A stretch of 64,000 bases of DNA, from positions 62,001 to 126,000 of the forward strand of contig JAIXUD010000006.1 of NCBI GenBank assembly GCA_027483645.1, written 5' to 3'. How positions within the stretch are numbered: position 1 is the first letter of the stretch; each line of letters begins with the position of its first letter. The translations under genes were made by a program, and so were the position numbers. The notes below the pieces were generated by a model, which saw nothing but the letters and a program-made list of their open reading frames with translations, ran no database searches and had not been told where the DNA came from. This document shows, piece by piece, positions 27,317-35,363 of the stretch. Source of the DNA: Sphingobacteriales bacterium (GTDB lineage Bacteria > Bacteroidota > Bacteroidia > Chitinophagales > CAIOSU01).

Positions 27317-27353
27317 GGTGGATGGTCGATGGACCATGGACGGTGGACCATGG
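27317..27353. repeat. Heptamer array (GGTCGAT / GGACCAT type)
   Basis: Units GGTGGAT, GGTCGAT, GGACCAT, GGACGGT, GGACCAT, GG in 7-base register, in the 570-base gap between acpP and the IPExxxVDY gene. Confidence 0.8.
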
Positions 27354-27391
27354 TAAAAGAATGGTGCAAGATTGGTTAACAACAAAATGAA

Positions 27392-27601
27392 CGTCATTGC
27401 GAGGAATGACAATGCCGATTTTTCCATCGGCATTGGTATGACGAAGCAATCCCATGCCACGGAGAATGATATTCGCAAACAGCTGAGGCTAATCATGTAT
27501 TATGTATGTGCGCCTCGGTTAAGGAACTGCACTAGACTCGTGAAGGGATTGCTTCTTCACTCAATTGCGCGAAAGGCGCAAAGTCTCTCCTCGTAATGAC
27601 G
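27392..27601. mobile_element. MITE-like inverted-repeat element, short copy 2
   Basis: A 210-base element with CGTCATTGCGAGGAA at the left and CTCCTCGTAATGACG at the right. The inner GAAGCAATCCC (left, near 27441) faces GGGATTGCTTC (right, near 27545). A small hairpin lies between GCCGAT and ATCGGC in the left arm. There is no ORF. The right arm is nearly identical to that of the copy at 14757 (ATTGCGCGAAgGGCGCAAA). Confidence 0.78.
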
Positions 27602-27744
27602 TCCGTTTTATCTCTGTTTCTATTTGCCCCAACTGACCACCATACCCTACACTTCCCACACCCTGTTCCTCATTTCATATTTCTTATCTCCCATTTCTCA
27701 TTTGCCTTCCTTACCTTTGAATTGAACCAAAAGGATTTCCGGCT

Positions 27745-28173
27745 TTGGCGAAGAAAGGTATTTTGTTGGATTGGGAGCCGGATTGCTCGTTCGAACTGGT
27801 CTCTATTATCTCCTCAGTTAGAGACTACCGGATTTGTTGGCTACTAAACACCCAATTGGGTTATCAACTGCAATGGAAGGAAGAAGTGCCCCTGCTTATC
27901 GCAAAGGGCAAACAGCGCGCGCTATTTAACCGCTTTGCCTATCATGACGAACTTAACTGGCTGGAGTTTCATTTCATTAACAACAAGTATTTGGGCGAGC
28001 ACCTGGTACCCGAGCTTAAGGAAGTGGATTATTTTCTACTGGTGGATGGCTCGCATGCCGGGGAAGAAAAAGCCCGCGCGATAGATGTACTACGCGCATC
28101 GCCACTCATACAAGCCGTGGTAGAAGTGGATGCAAATGATTTACGTTCAAAGAAAAACCTCATTTTCGAATGA
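27745..28173 (+). CDS. IPExxxVDY family protein
   Basis: A 142-residue soluble protein of the Bacteroidota-specific IPExxxVDY family. The eponymous motif is VPELKEVDYFLLVDG here (about 90-104), with Ile replaced by Val. The start is TTG 27745; no ATG lies between the upstream stop (27718) and the conserved region. Function unknown. The family normally sits between rnc and the pyruvate kinase gene downstream of acpP-fabF; here the pyk overlap (4 bases) is kept but rnc is missing and the acpP-fabF pair is on the other strand. Confidence 0.82.
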   Translation: MAKKGILLDWEPDCSFELVSIISSVRDYRICWLLNTQLGYQLQWKEEVPLLIAKGKQRALFNRFAYHDELNWLEFHFINNKYLGEHLVPELKEVDYFLLVDGSHAGEEKARAIDVLRASPLIQAVVEVDANDLRSKKNLIFE

Positions 28174-29597
28174 TTCCAAATTTCAACAGAACCAAGATAA
28201 TAGCCACCGTAGGCCCAAGTAGCAATACATACGAAATGCTGCTGGAGCTGGTGCGCACGGGTGTAAACATGTTCCGTTTCAACTTTTCGCACGGCACACA
28301 CGAGCAGCATAAGGCGGTATTTGAGCATATACATAAGCTGAACCGGGCCTACAAGCTCAACATCGGCATCTTGGCCGATTTGCAAGGCCCTAAAATCCGC
28401 ATTGGTGAGGTGAAGAATAACCGGATTGATTTGGAGAAGGGCATGGAGTTGAACATCACCAGCCACAAAAGCATTTCTACTGAAGAGCAGCTATATATAA
28501 GCTATGAGGAGCTGCCCCGCGATGCACAGCCGGGCGACAAAATTTTGCTGGATGATGGAAAAGTAGAGCTAGAGGTAATTAGTACCAACGGCGTGGACCT
28601 GCTTAAGGTAAAAGTGATACACGGTGGCCCGCTGAGCAGCAAAAAAGGCGTAAACCTGCCCGATACCAAGCTTTCTACCTCATCCATTACCGATAAAGAT
28701 AAGGCCGATCTGGAGTTTGCCATGGCCAATGGCGCTAACTGGATAGCGATGTCTTTTGTACGCTCTCCCGATGATGTGCTGGAGCTGCGCCAACTGATAG
28801 GCAATACTACCAAGCACCGCATTATTGCCAAAATAGAGAAGCCAGAGGCGCTTACCTGTATTGATGAGATTATTGCCGTGAGCGATGCCATCATGATTGC
28901 CCGTGGCGACCTGGGCGTGGAAGTGCCCATGGAGCGTATGCCGATGATACAGAAAGACATCGTGAAGCGCTGTGTGCTGGCTTCGAAGCCCGTGGTGGTG
29001 GCTACCCAGATAATGGAAAGCATGATGACGGCCAGCCGCCCAACCCGTGCGGAGATAAACGACGTGGCCAACGATATGATTGATGGCGCTGATGCCTTGA
29101 TGCTAAGCGGCGAGACCGCAGCCGGTGCCCATCCCGTAAAGGTGGTGGAGACCCTAGTGAAAATAATGAGGTATGTTGAGGAGCAAGACGTAGTATATAC
29201 CCGTAACCAAAGACCTGATCGCTCCTCTAAAAACTACCTATCCGACTCCATTTGCCATAGTGCGGCCCGCATGTCGGAGACGGTGGATGCCAAAGCCATA
29301 ATCGGTATGACCCGCTCGGGCTATACCGCCTTTATGGTGAGCAGCTTTAGGCCCAAGGCGAAGATTGTCATCTTTACCGATAACGAGGATTTGCTGAACA
29401 TCTTGAGCATTTCGTGGGGGGTGATAGCCTTCTACTACGATAAGTTTGTAAGTACCGACGAATCCATCAACGATGTAATCGAAATGATTAAGAACAAAGG
29501 CCTAGTGGCGAAGGGCGATGTCGTAATCAACACGGGTACCATGCCGCTGCACAAGCAAGGCAGGGCCAACTTTGTGAAGGTTACTGTGGTGGAGTAA
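28170..29597 (+). CDS. pyk: Pyruvate kinase
   Basis: A 475-residue glycolytic enzyme converting phosphoenolpyruvate and ADP to pyruvate and ATP. It has the N-terminal TKIIATVGPSS motif, RFNFSHG near 38, the catalytic-site signature IIAKIEKPEAL near 218, MIARGDLGVEVP near 245, and MLSGETAAGAHP near 310. Length is normal without the extra C-terminal domain. Translation is coupled to the IPExxxVDY gene by an ATGA overlap. Confidence 0.96.
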   Translation: MIPNFNRTKIIATVGPSSNTYEMLLELVRTGVNMFRFNFSHGTHEQHKAVFEHIHKLNRAYKLNIGILADLQGPKIRIGEVKNNRIDLEKGMELNITSHKSISTEEQLYISYEELPRDAQPGDKILLDDGKVELEVISTNGVDLLKVKVIHGGPLSSKKGVNLPDTKLSTSSITDKDKADLEFAMANGANWIAMSFVRSPDDVLELRQLIGNTTKHRIIAKIEKPEALTCIDEIIAVSDAIMIARGDLGVEVPMERMPMIQKDIVKRCVLASKPVVVATQIMESMMTASRPTRAEINDVANDMIDGADALMLSGETAAGAHPVKVVETLVKIMRYVEEQDVVYTRNQRPDRSSKNYLSDSICHSAARMSETVDAKAIIGMTRSGYTAFMVSSFRPKAKIVIFTDNEDLLNILSISWGVIAFYYDKFVSTDESINDVIEMIKNKGLVAKGDVVINTGTMPLHKQGRANFVKVTVVE

Positions 29598-29671
29598 ATT
29601 TGGAGGCATGCCATGTTGATGTAGAGATGACCTAGGTTCATCTCGTACATTTTGCTCAACTTTGTGCTATC

Positions 29672-30424
29672 ATGAAGCAGCACATCCCCAACATTGTTAC
29701 CCTAATGAACATGGCCTGCGGCTGCGCGGGCATTGCTTTAATCTTTAGTGGTTTCCCCGTGTATGGTGCGATGATGGTTTATTTGGGTGCTATTTTTGAT
29801 TTCTTTGATGGGTTTGTGGCGAGAGCTTTGAAGGTAGATTCAGAAATGGGTAAGCAATTAGACTCAATGTCTGATTTGGTCACTTTTGGGGTGTTACCGA
29901 GTGTACTACTGGTCTACCTTTTGGGAGTAGTAGATTTTGTTGAAAGAGACTATTTGCCTTTTACATTAGCTGACGGTTCAATCCCAATGGCTACAATTAG
30001 CTGGTACTTAATACTGCCATTCTTTGTTGTTGTTCTTGGAGCTGGCTACCGCCTTGCAAAATTCAATATTGATACCCGACAATCCACAAGCTTTCTGGGG
30101 CTTCCTTCACCAGCCAATGGAATATTCTTTGCTTCTCTATTTTTAGGACTAAGTACTAATGGTTTTCCTCTTTGGCTTAGCCATTTAATTTTAACACCCA
30201 TCACCCTCTACGCCCTCGCCATCATCTTCGCCCTACTTATGGTAAGCGAAATACCGATGTTTGCCATGAAGGTAAAAGGCTACGGATGGAAGGGCAATGA
30301 GTTTCGGTATGCTTTGTTGATTTTATCCCTGCCGCTTATCATATTCTTTCAGTTTGCGGGGCTATCTTTGTCCATCATACTGTATATCCTCTTATCCATC
30401 ACCCAAAACCTGGTAAAAAGATGA
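29672..30424 (+). CDS. pssA: CDP-diacylglycerol--serine O-phosphatidyltransferase
   Basis: A 250-residue membrane enzyme that makes phosphatidylserine, precursor of phosphatidylethanolamine. The CDP-alcohol phosphotransferase motif DxxDGxxAR...GxxxDxxxD is FDFFDGFVAR followed by GKQLDSMSD (about 43-70). About seven hydrophobic helices are present. It overlaps purS by 4 bases. Confidence 0.94.
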   Translation: MKQHIPNIVTLMNMACGCAGIALIFSGFPVYGAMMVYLGAIFDFFDGFVARALKVDSEMGKQLDSMSDLVTFGVLPSVLLVYLLGVVDFVERDYLPFTLADGSIPMATISWYLILPFFVVVLGAGYRLAKFNIDTRQSTSFLGLPSPANGIFFASLFLGLSTNGFPLWLSHLILTPITLYALAIIFALLMVSEIPMFAMKVKGYGWKGNEFRYALLILSLPLIIFFQFAGLSLSIILYILLSITQNLVKR

Positions 30425-30672
30425 ATTTCATTGCCGAGATAGATGTAATGCCCTTGAAAGAATTGCTCGACCCACAAGGCAAAGCAGTAGCCGCTGGCCT
30501 AAAAAACCTAAAGCTGGATGCCGTGAACGACGTACGCGTAGGCAAACACATCACCCTTAAGCTAGAAGCTGCAGATAAAGCCGCTGCTACCGCACAAGTA
30601 GAGTTGGCTTGCAAGAAGTTGTTGACTAATCAGGTTATTGAATACTTCACGTTCCATGTAAACGAAGCCTGA
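30421..30672 (+). CDS. purS: Phosphoribosylformylglycinamidine synthase subunit PurS
   Basis: An 83-residue small subunit of the three-part FGAM synthase of purine synthesis. Recognisable features are MPLKELLDPQGKAV, then NDVRVGKHITLKLE and a C-terminal ACKKLLTNQVIEYF. It bridges PurL and PurQ in the complex; neither gene is in this window. Overlap with pssA is 4 bases. Confidence 0.92.
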   Translation: MNFIAEIDVMPLKELLDPQGKAVAAGLKNLKLDAVNDVRVGKHITLKLEAADKAAATAQVELACKKLLTNQVIEYFTFHVNEA

Positions 30673-30675
30673 TTT

Positions 30676-30777
30676 GGATTCGTCCGATTTATGGATTTGT
30701 TGGATTAAATTTTTTAAGTGAATGGAATTCAATGGAGATTTATGTAAATCCATTTAATCCATAAATCTGACGAATCC
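30676..30777. repeat. Inverted-repeat hairpin between purS and rsmI
   Basis: GGATTCGTC-GATTTATGGATT (from 30676) pairs with AATCCATAAATC-GACGAATCC (30756-30777), with a further AAGTGAATGG / CCATT-type pairing inside. It may act as a terminator-like structure or be a dispersed repeat. Confidence 0.6.
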
Positions 30778-30795
30778 CAATTCAGATAAAAAAGC

Positions 30796-31470
30796 ATGGC
30801 GCACCTTATCCTCGTACCCACCCCCATAGGCAACCTTGAAGATATGACCTTCCGGGCAATACGAGTATTAAAAGAAGCCGACTTAATACTTGCAGAAGAT
30901 ACGCGTACCAGTGGGTTTTTGCTGAAGCACTATGGCATCAGCACACCCATGAAATCGCACCATAAGTTTAATGAGCACCAATCTGTGGCCTACATTGTGC
31001 AGCAGATATTGGATGAGAAGAAGACCGTGGCTATGATAAGCGATGCCGGTACGCCGGGCATCAGTGACCCTGGGTTTCTGTTGGTACGGGAGTGTGTGAA
31101 GGCAGGCGTGGCGGTTGAGTGCTTACCAGGTGCCGCGGCACTGATACCGGCACTGGTAGTATCGGGCTTCCCTAGCGACCAGTTTGTATTTGAGGGTTTC
31201 CTGCCCGTGAAGAAAGGCCGCCAAACCCGCATGAAAGCGCTGGCAGAAGAGGAACGAACCATGGTGTTGTACGAATCCCCGCACCGCATCGGAAAAACGG
31301 TGGAGCAACTGGCAGAACACCTCGGTGCTGAGCGCGAAGCCTGCATCTGCAGGGAGCTAAGCAAGAAGTTCGAAGAGATTATCCGCGGTACGCTCACCGA
31401 ATTGGCAATACGTTGCAAAACCAAGCCGTTGAAAGGGGAGATAGTGCTGGTGGTGAAGGGGAAAGATTAA
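30796..31470 (+). CDS. rsmI: 16S rRNA (cytidine(1402)-2'-O)-methyltransferase
   Basis: A 224-residue SAM methyltransferase of the tetrapyrrole-methylase fold that methylates the 2'-O of C1402 in the ribosomal P site. The N-terminal LVPTPIGNLEDMTFRAI, the AEDTRTSG and SDAGTPGISDPG loops, and the YESPHRIGKT segment are intact. It lacks the extra C-terminal part of the E. coli enzyme; the short form is usual in Bacteroidota. Confidence 0.94.
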   Translation: MAHLILVPTPIGNLEDMTFRAIRVLKEADLILAEDTRTSGFLLKHYGISTPMKSHHKFNEHQSVAYIVQQILDEKKTVAMISDAGTPGISDPGFLLVRECVKAGVAVECLPGAAALIPALVVSGFPSDQFVFEGFLPVKKGRQTRMKALAEEERTMVLYESPHRIGKTVEQLAEHLGAEREACICRELSKKFEEIIRGTLTELAIRCKTKPLKGEIVLVVKGKD

Positions 31471-31485
31471 AAATTCTTACTTATC

Positions 31486-32023
31486 CGTCATTGCGAAGGC
31501 TTTTAGAGGGTTCCAATTACCCTTGCACTCTCAAAGCCTGAAGCAATCCCCCGCTACAAAGTATGATGTATCCTAACCGATGAACAATTTACTAACTTCA
31601 AGGTATGAAAAAAGGTGGCTATGTATATATTCTGACTAACGAACATCATACCGTGCTTTATGTCGGAGTTACTGCGAGCTTGAAGAAACGGATTCATGAG
31701 CATAGAGATAAGCTACACACCAACAGTTTTACAGCTAAATACAACATCACCAAATTGGTATACTTCGAAGGTTTTCATTCCATAGAAGATGCAATAGCGA
31801 GGGAAAAGCAACTCAAAGCAGGTTCAAGAAAGAAAAAAGAGTTATTGATTGAAGTGAAAAATGATAAATGGAATGACCTCTGGGAGGAAATACAGGATTT
31901 TTTTGATTGACAGGAGATAGGTTTTTTCCTGACGGGGGGGATTTATGCTTCGTCGCAGAGGATTGCCGCGGGCCATTAAAGTTCTACACTAAAAGTGAAA
32001 TCCCGCTGGCCCTCGCAATGACG
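31486..32023. mobile_element. GIY-YIG-bearing inverted-repeat element, full-length copy
   Basis: A 538-base segment from CGTCATTGCGAAGG to CCTCGCAATGACG. GCAATCC (31543-31549) on the left faces GGATTGC (31960-31966) on the right. The left arm has its own hairpin (AGGCTTTTAGAG / CTCTCAAAGCCT). The only gene inside is the GIY-YIG nuclease gene. The ends and internal motifs match the empty copies at 14757 and 27392, so this looks like the gene-bearing form of that family. Mobility is inferred. Confidence 0.65.
31605..31910 (+). CDS. Small GIY-YIG nuclease domain protein
   Basis: A 101-residue single-domain GIY-YIG endonuclease of the UPF0213-like group. GYVYIL (5-10) and YVGVT (19-23) form the paired motif, R29 and H31 in LKKRIHEH sit where the catalytic Arg lies, and E67 in AREKQLK is the metal-ligand Glu. 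No DNA-binding domain is fused; the charged C-terminus could contact DNA. It stands alone inside the inverted-repeat element 31486-32023 with about 130 bases of repeat arm on each side, suggesting it serves or depends on that element. Confidence 0.88.
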   Translation: MKKGGYVYILTNEHHTVLYVGVTASLKKRIHEHRDKLHTNSFTAKYNITKLVYFEGFHSIEDAIAREKQLKAGSRKKKELLIEVKNDKWNDLWEEIQDFFD

Positions 32024-32058
32024 CGCTATTGTAAAAGAAAGATAAAATTTAGCCTATA

Positions 32059-33921
32059 ATGTGGCCTTTAACTCTAAATAGTTTAATTAAAGCGGCAATA
32101 CTGATAATGTATACACTTACATTATCGGGCTTGTTCATTTGGCAAGTAGCCGAGTTGGAAGGTAACACTTTTACTTTTTTCGATGCAGCGATTATTAGTA
32201 CTATAATTTTTGTAATATTTCCATCCCTCATCCAACTATTTATTCTAAGGAACCGTGACTTCCTCAGGCTGCACTTCATGGCTTGCGGTACAGGGCTTTT
32301 ACTAGCGCTGGCTTGGCCGCCGCTGCCTACAGCATTTATCATTTTCGGTGCGCTTTTGCCGCTGCTATATGTGGAGCATGTGGTGAGCAACCCCAATAGC
32401 AAATACTTCGGGCACAACTTCTTTAGGCTTAGCTATACGGCCATCCTCCTCTGGAACATTCTCACCACCTACTGGGTAGCCAATTCGCACATTTTCGGTG
32501 GGCTGTTTGCGTTTACGGCCAATACGTTTTTCATGTGCTTGCCGTGGTTTATGTTCCACCTTACCAAAAAGCGGTTTGGCGCGGGCATCGGCTATACATC
32601 GCTGGTGGTTTACTGGCTTGCATTTGAGTACCTGCACATGCAGTGGGATTTAAGCTGGCCTTGGCTTACGTTGGGCAATGCTTTTGCATCTGTTTACCCT
32701 ACCGTGCAGTGGTACGAGTACACCGGCCACTTGGGCGGTACCCTTTGGGTAATGGTGGTTAACTGTTTGGTGTTTTACGGTATTACCCATTTTGCTAAAA
32801 TACAGGCGTGGGCTGGCAGTCGTTTCAAGGTGGCCGATGCCAAGGCCCGTACTTATGCCAAAGCATTGGTAGTTACAGTTCCCTTGCTTCTGGTGCTTGT
32901 CCCAGTCGGCATTTCCTTGCTTATATATAACCAAAACAACCCCGATAACTTCAGCAACCTACCTACTACGCAGGTTACGGTGCTGCAGCCCAATATTAAC
33001 CCATACCATGAAAAGTTCTCGGCCAGCGCTGATGAGCTTTTGGATAAAATGATTTTGCTCTCTGAAAAAGGCATCACCCCTGAAACGGATTACCTCGTTT
33101 GGCCCGAAACCTCTATCCCGTCGCAGGTGTGGGTGGATAGGCCTTACCAATCGCGCATTATGCTGCGGGTAGCTGATTACCTGCACATGCATCCTAACCT
33201 TACGTTGATTACTGGTGCTATGGCACGCGAAAAATATGATTATCGCGCCACCACAACTACCCGCACGCATGTAAGCAACAGCGACACGCTGTTTTACGAT
33301 GTTTTCAATGCCGCGCTACAATTGGAAGACAGCCTGCCTGCGCAAGATTATCGTAAGAGCAAGCTGGTACCCGGCGTGGAGAAGATGCCTTACCCCGACT
33401 TGCTGGGGCTGCTAGGCGGCTTGGCTATCGATTTAGGGGGTATCTCGGGTAGCCTAGGCGAGCAGGCCAATCGTGAGGTATTTTTCAATAGAAAAGGTAC
33501 GGGCATCGCCCCCGTTATCTGCTACGAATCTGTTTATGGCGATTATGTTACTGGCTATGTGCGCAACGGTGCCGAGGCCATCTTTATCATTACCAACGAT
33601 GGCTGGTGGAGCAACAGCGCGGGCCACATACAGCACGTGCAGTATGCTTCATTGCGCGCTATTGAGACTCGAAGGGATATTGCCCGATCTGCCAATACGG
33701 GTATCTCCTGCTTCGTAAACCGCCGGGGCGATATATTACAAGCTACCAATTACTGGGAGCCCGCCGTTATCAGCAGTGCAATCCAGCTCAATAGCGAGCA
33801 AACTTTTTTTGTGCGCCACGGCGATTATATTGGTCGCTTTGCGGGCTATCTCTCCATTGCTTTTGTATTTGCCACACTCGTTAGGTGGAAGCGGAAAAAG
33901 GTGAATGCTCCCCTTAGTTAA
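32059..33921 (+). CDS. lnt: Apolipoprotein N-acyltransferase
   Basis: A 620-residue membrane enzyme that N-acylates the terminal Cys of lipoproteins. Seven to eight hydrophobic helices cover residues 10-285, followed by a carbon-nitrogen hydrolase domain with the Glu-Lys-Cys triad: Glu in VWPETSIPS (about 348), Lys in RKSKLVPGVEKMPY (about 433), Cys in PVICYES (about 488). A last helix anchors the C-terminus (about 592-612). It is longer than the 510-residue E. coli protein, mainly because of the N-terminal extension and hydrolase loops, as is usual in Bacteroidota. Monocistronic. Confidence 0.94.
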   Translation: MWPLTLNSLIKAAILIMYTLTLSGLFIWQVAELEGNTFTFFDAAIISTIIFVIFPSLIQLFILRNRDFLRLHFMACGTGLLLALAWPPLPTAFIIFGALLPLLYVEHVVSNPNSKYFGHNFFRLSYTAILLWNILTTYWVANSHIFGGLFAFTANTFFMCLPWFMFHLTKKRFGAGIGYTSLVVYWLAFEYLHMQWDLSWPWLTLGNAFASVYPTVQWYEYTGHLGGTLWVMVVNCLVFYGITHFAKIQAWAGSRFKVADAKARTYAKALVVTVPLLLVLVPVGISLLIYNQNNPDNFSNLPTTQVTVLQPNINPYHEKFSASADELLDKMILLSEKGITPETDYLVWPETSIPSQVWVDRPYQSRIMLRVADYLHMHPNLTLITGAMAREKYDYRATTTTRTHVSNSDTLFYDVFNAALQLEDSLPAQDYRKSKLVPGVEKMPYPDLLGLLGGLAIDLGGISGSLGEQANREVFFNRKGTGIAPVICYESVYGDYVTGYVRNGAEAIFIITNDGWWSNSAGHIQHVQYASLRAIETRRDIARSANTGISCFVNRRGDILQATNYWEPAVISSAIQLNSEQTFFVRHGDYIGRFAGYLSIAFVFATLVRWKRKKVNAPLS

Positions 33922-33935
33922 TCCATTTCCACAAT

Positions 33936-33953
33936 TGGGTATTTAAATACCCA
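33936..33953. promoter_or_regulatory. 18-bp perfect palindrome upstream of the dps operon
   Basis: TGGGTATTTAAATACCCA is an exact palindrome 15 bases after the lnt stop and about 155 bases before the first ORF of the dps operon. It has no T tract of terminator type, so an operator is more likely than a terminator. The binding protein is unknown. Confidence 0.4.
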
Positions 33954-34108
33954 TCTTTCTTCTAGCTCATTTTCTTCTGAATTTATGATGAACAGATTAT
34001 TTGCCTAAAATTAATTGATTATCAGTTGATTGCGTTCTGTAGTCTGCGTCTCATCATCTTTAAGGTACAGTTTTTTCTTGCTGTTGGGGGTAACTAAAAC
34101 TTACCGCC

Positions 34109-34289
34109 ATGTCGCTATTAGGACTACCGCTAACCCCCCCAACCAGAAAAAGACGCCGATAACAAGCGTAAGGATATACGTGAAACGATGACTGGCATTA
34201 AGAAATCTCCAACCCAATTGAAGGAGGAGCACATGCCTCATCCTGGTGACCCTACAATGACCGATAAGAAACCTTCTAGAAAACTTTAA
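34109..34289 (+). pseudogene. Small hydrophilic ORF with frame break at a poly-C run
   Basis: ATG 34109 opens a frame (MSLLGLPLTP) that stops after 17 residues because of a run of seven C (34134-34140). Removing one C joins it to a frame reading QPEKDADNKRKDIRETMTGI and on to the TAA at 34287-34289, giving a 59-residue charged protein; without the shift the second part can begin only at ATG 34188 (33 residues). The downstream frame has protein-like composition (KEEHMPHPGDPTMTDKKP) and ends 13 bases before dps. It could be a sequencing indel, a phase-variable tract or decay. A hydrophobic antisense ORF also exists here, so coding is not certain. Confidence 0.35.
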
Positions 34290-34302
34290 AAAAACATTCG
34301 AT

Positions 34303-34869
34303 ATGCAACCCTTCACACTTGAAAAATTAGACCTTAAATCAGTTAAGGCATTCAAAGCTTCTGATGGTAATGGTATGACCAGCAACCATAAAAAGACTAT
34401 CGCCGTGGGCCTTTCGCAAGTATTGGCCGATAGCTATAAGATGTTATTGAAAATACAGAACTACCACTGGAATGTGGTAGGCGGTAAGTTCTTCATGGTA
34501 CATAAAATGACCGAAGAACAATACAACGAATTGTTCAAGGCTATTGATGAGATAGCCGAGCGCGTGCGTGCTATAGGCTATCTTACCCCGGCTACATTTG
34601 CCGAGTTTGACAAGCTATCAACAATAAAAGATGGCGATATGCAGTTAGGTGAGGATGAGATGTTGGCCGATTTGGTAGCGTCTCACATCGCTGTGGCACA
34701 TACAGCCAAAGCTGTGGCACTGAAGGCCGATGAGTACCATGATTTAGCCACTGCCGATTTGCTTACCAAGCGTATCGGGGTGCACGAAAAGTCGGCTTGG
34801 TTGTTGCAGAGCCTAGTGACTGAGCAACCGGCTGCCAAGGCTAAGAGCCGAGCACATAAAGCTGCATAA
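34303..34869 (+). CDS. dps: Dps-type ferritin-like DNA protection protein
   Basis: A 188-residue four-helix-bundle protein of the Dps family: a 12-mer that stores iron with H2O2 and, in many species, coats DNA in stationary phase. The ferroxidase His is in QNYHWNVVGG (about 55), with further ligands in the FFMVHKMTEEQYNELFKAIDEIAERVRAIG helix. Both ends are extended: an N-terminal tail of about 30 residues and a basic AKAKSRAHKAA tail, either of which could bind DNA. It starts an operon with the two unknown genes that follow (2-base gap). Confidence 0.92.
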   Translation: MQPFTLEKLDLKSVKAFKASDGNGMTSNHKKTIAVGLSQVLADSYKMLLKIQNYHWNVVGGKFFMVHKMTEEQYNELFKAIDEIAERVRAIGYLTPATFAEFDKLSTIKDGDMQLGEDEMLADLVASHIAVAHTAKAVALKADEYHDLATADLLTKRIGVHEKSAWLLQSLVTEQPAAKAKSRAHKAA

Positions 34870-34871
34870 AT

Positions 34872-35363
34872 ATGGAGAACCCACTTGGTAACGATAGTAG
34901 CAGGATAAACCTGAAAACATTGGTTACGGGTGGTGTTTTTGCCATAGTCTTACTAATTGTAGGGGTCTACCTAGTGAATTTGAAGGGTGAGGTGCAGGGT
35001 TTTAGGGCAACTAATGTGGCGCCAGAACCCGCAGATGAACCTTTATCAGCAGAGCGGCAGGAGGCAATAGCATGGTATGAAATGACTATTGACAAATTGT
35101 ACAGGCGAATTGAAAAAACGGAAGAGCTGATCATCGGTAGCGAAACGGAGTTGCAAGAAACTTACCAGGCCAGCCTTACCGAATTGCAGAAGGAGCTGGA
35201 AACTATGCAAAGTGAGCTGAAGCTGCTGCGCCGAGCCAGTGAGGCTGAATGGCAAATGTTGAAAAGCAAAGTAGCGGAAACCCGCGCTAGGGTTGAAGAA
35301 AAGTTACAAAACGATTACCGTGATTATTCGGTAAGTATTGATAAAACCACCATGATATGTTAG
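34872..35363 (+). CDS. Membrane-anchored coiled-coil protein of unknown function
   Basis: A 163-residue protein with a short cytoplasmic N-terminus, one membrane helix (about 17-37), a flexible Pro/Glu-rich linker and a long acidic coiled coil (about 60-150, ETELQETYQASLTELQKELETM). There is no signal peptidase site. It lies between dps and the next gene, overlapping the latter by 7 bases, so it belongs to the same operon and may act in the same stress response. No family is recognised. Confidence 0.72.
   Translation: MENPLGNDSSRINLKTLVTGGVFAIVLLIVGVYLVNLKGEVQGFRATNVAPEPADEPLSAERQEAIAWYEMTIDKLYRRIEKTEELIIGSETELQETYQASLTELQKELETMQSELKLLRRASEAEWQMLKSKVAETRARVEEKLQNDYRDYSVSIDKTTMIC

Noticed and set aside
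27596-27847. ORF starting in the MITE end and running into the IPExxxVDY gene in another frame
   Set aside because: It is out of frame with the conserved family motif and begins in repeat sequence.
34101-34385. Minus-strand ORF with a hydrophobic helix (WRFLNASHRF...VVLIATWR) overlapping dps
   Set aside because: The extended part lies antisense to dps; the remaining 46 codons use several rare-looking codons (AGG, CTC, GGG) and lie opposite a hydrophilic plus-strand frame, which would give such a helix by complementarity. Not excluded, but weaker than the plus-strand reading.
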